14,390 bases of DNA from Pseudomonadales bacterium (GTDB taxonomy: Bacteria > Pseudomonadota > Gammaproteobacteria > Pseudomonadales > Halieaceae), in assembly GCA_024234815.1 (NCBI GenBank), contig JACKNO010000010.1:1-14390 (forward strand). Reading direction: 5' to 3'. This document shows positions 14,130-14,390 of the stretch, piece after piece (within the stretch, counting starts at the first letter, position 1; each line of letters begins with the position of its first letter). Both the position numbers and the translations under genes were made by a program. Below the pieces are notes generated by a model. It was not told the DNA's origin. It saw only the letters and a program-made list of their open reading frames with translations, and made no database searches.

Positions 14130-14390
14130 TTATACCGGCATCATCAAACCCGAACCGAATGCGTAGGGTGTGCTGCCCGCCACCAGGTAGGGCTCGCACA
14201 TACCGCCGGAATGTAGAAGCCTGTCCAATCCGATCAGAATATCCGCAGAACCGACATGCCCGGTTTCGTGACCGGTGAGAATAAAATTCTCGATGGGTAT
14301 CTCAATGACCGAAGCGATCAGGTGCAGGAACAGATTAGCGGTCTGGTTGATGATCACCCGCTCCGGGTTGCAATCAAACCGCGCTTTGAG
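14130..14390 (-). CDS. Ketoacyl synthase III-like (thiolase fold) protein, C-terminal part only
   Basis: The frame is open to the window edge, so only the last 86 residues are visible. They resemble the FabH C-terminal domain: PERVIINQTANLFLHLI, ENFILTGHETGHVGSADILI and VAGSTPYAFGSGLMM correspond to the HQANLRI, GNTSAAS and final G-x-G-L-T segments. At the two positions where condensing FabH enzymes carry catalytic His and Asn, this protein shows NQTAN and GHVGSAD, so it may have altered chemistry or not condense at all. The stop is a TAA at 14132-14130. It lies upstream of the selD remnant on the same strand. The family call is moderate because the N-terminal half with the active-site Cys is outside the window. 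Confidence 0.65.
   Translation of the reverse strand, partial: LKARFDCNPERVIINQTANLFLHLIASVIEIPIENFILTGHETGHVGSADILIGLDRLLHSGGMCEPYLVAGSTPYAFGSGLMMPV

Noticed and set aside
1..14390. CRISPR arrays, insertion sequences, rRNA genes.
   Set aside because: I saw no regularly spaced repeats, transposase motifs, terminal inverted repeats or rRNA-like segments.

Overview
The window looks like chromosomal DNA of an aerobic, moderately GC-rich Gram-negative bacterium, most likely a marine gammaproteobacterium of the Halieaceae/Spongiibacteraceae kind. That assignment is inferred from the gene mix: a long TonB-dependent receptor of the plug motif type RGPQGTLYGRNATGGA, a periplasmic sulfatase, an acyl-CoA ligase, short-chain dehydrogenases and a LuxR-type regulator in one catabolic island. 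No taxonomic marker gene is present.

Left half (1-7744, all minus strand, transcribed right to left): an acyl-CoA ligase (7744-6050), a TonB-dependent outer-membrane receptor (5937-3268) closed by a clear intrinsic terminator (3242-3214), a secreted type I sulfatase (3086-798), and a SnoaL/NTF2-fold protein (667-80). The last keeps the Tyr-Asp-His pattern of the bile-acid 7alpha-dehydratase BaiE. A 553-base intergenic region (7745-8297) with several palindromes separates this block from a divergent plus-strand gene.

Middle (8298-12349): a zinc-independent NADP-dependent double-bond reductase of the MDR superfamily that is interrupted by one in-frame amber codon; a convergent LuxR-type regulator (minus strand); and, divergent from the regulator, two SDR genes, the second resembling 3alpha(20beta)-hydroxysteroid dehydrogenases. 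Together these genes suggest uptake, desulfation, CoA activation, dehydration, double-bond reduction and hydroxyl oxidation of a hydrophobic, possibly sulfated, steroid- or terpenoid-like compound. The substrate is inference.

Right end (12350-14390): an FMN-dependent alpha-hydroxy-acid dehydrogenase lies between two fossils of the selenocysteine pathway. On one side is a 95-nt sequence that lines up end to end with tRNA-Sec (selC). It has an intact long variable arm and T arm, but a broken acceptor and D stem and a GCA (Cys) instead of TCA anticodon. On the other side is an 88-codon selD in which the N-terminal catalytic segment is joined in frame to the C-terminal segment, with about 250 residues missing. 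This looks like a locus where selenocysteine machinery has been dismantled and is the most unusual content of the window. The window ends inside a ketoacyl-synthase-III-like gene whose usual catalytic His and Asn positions are changed.
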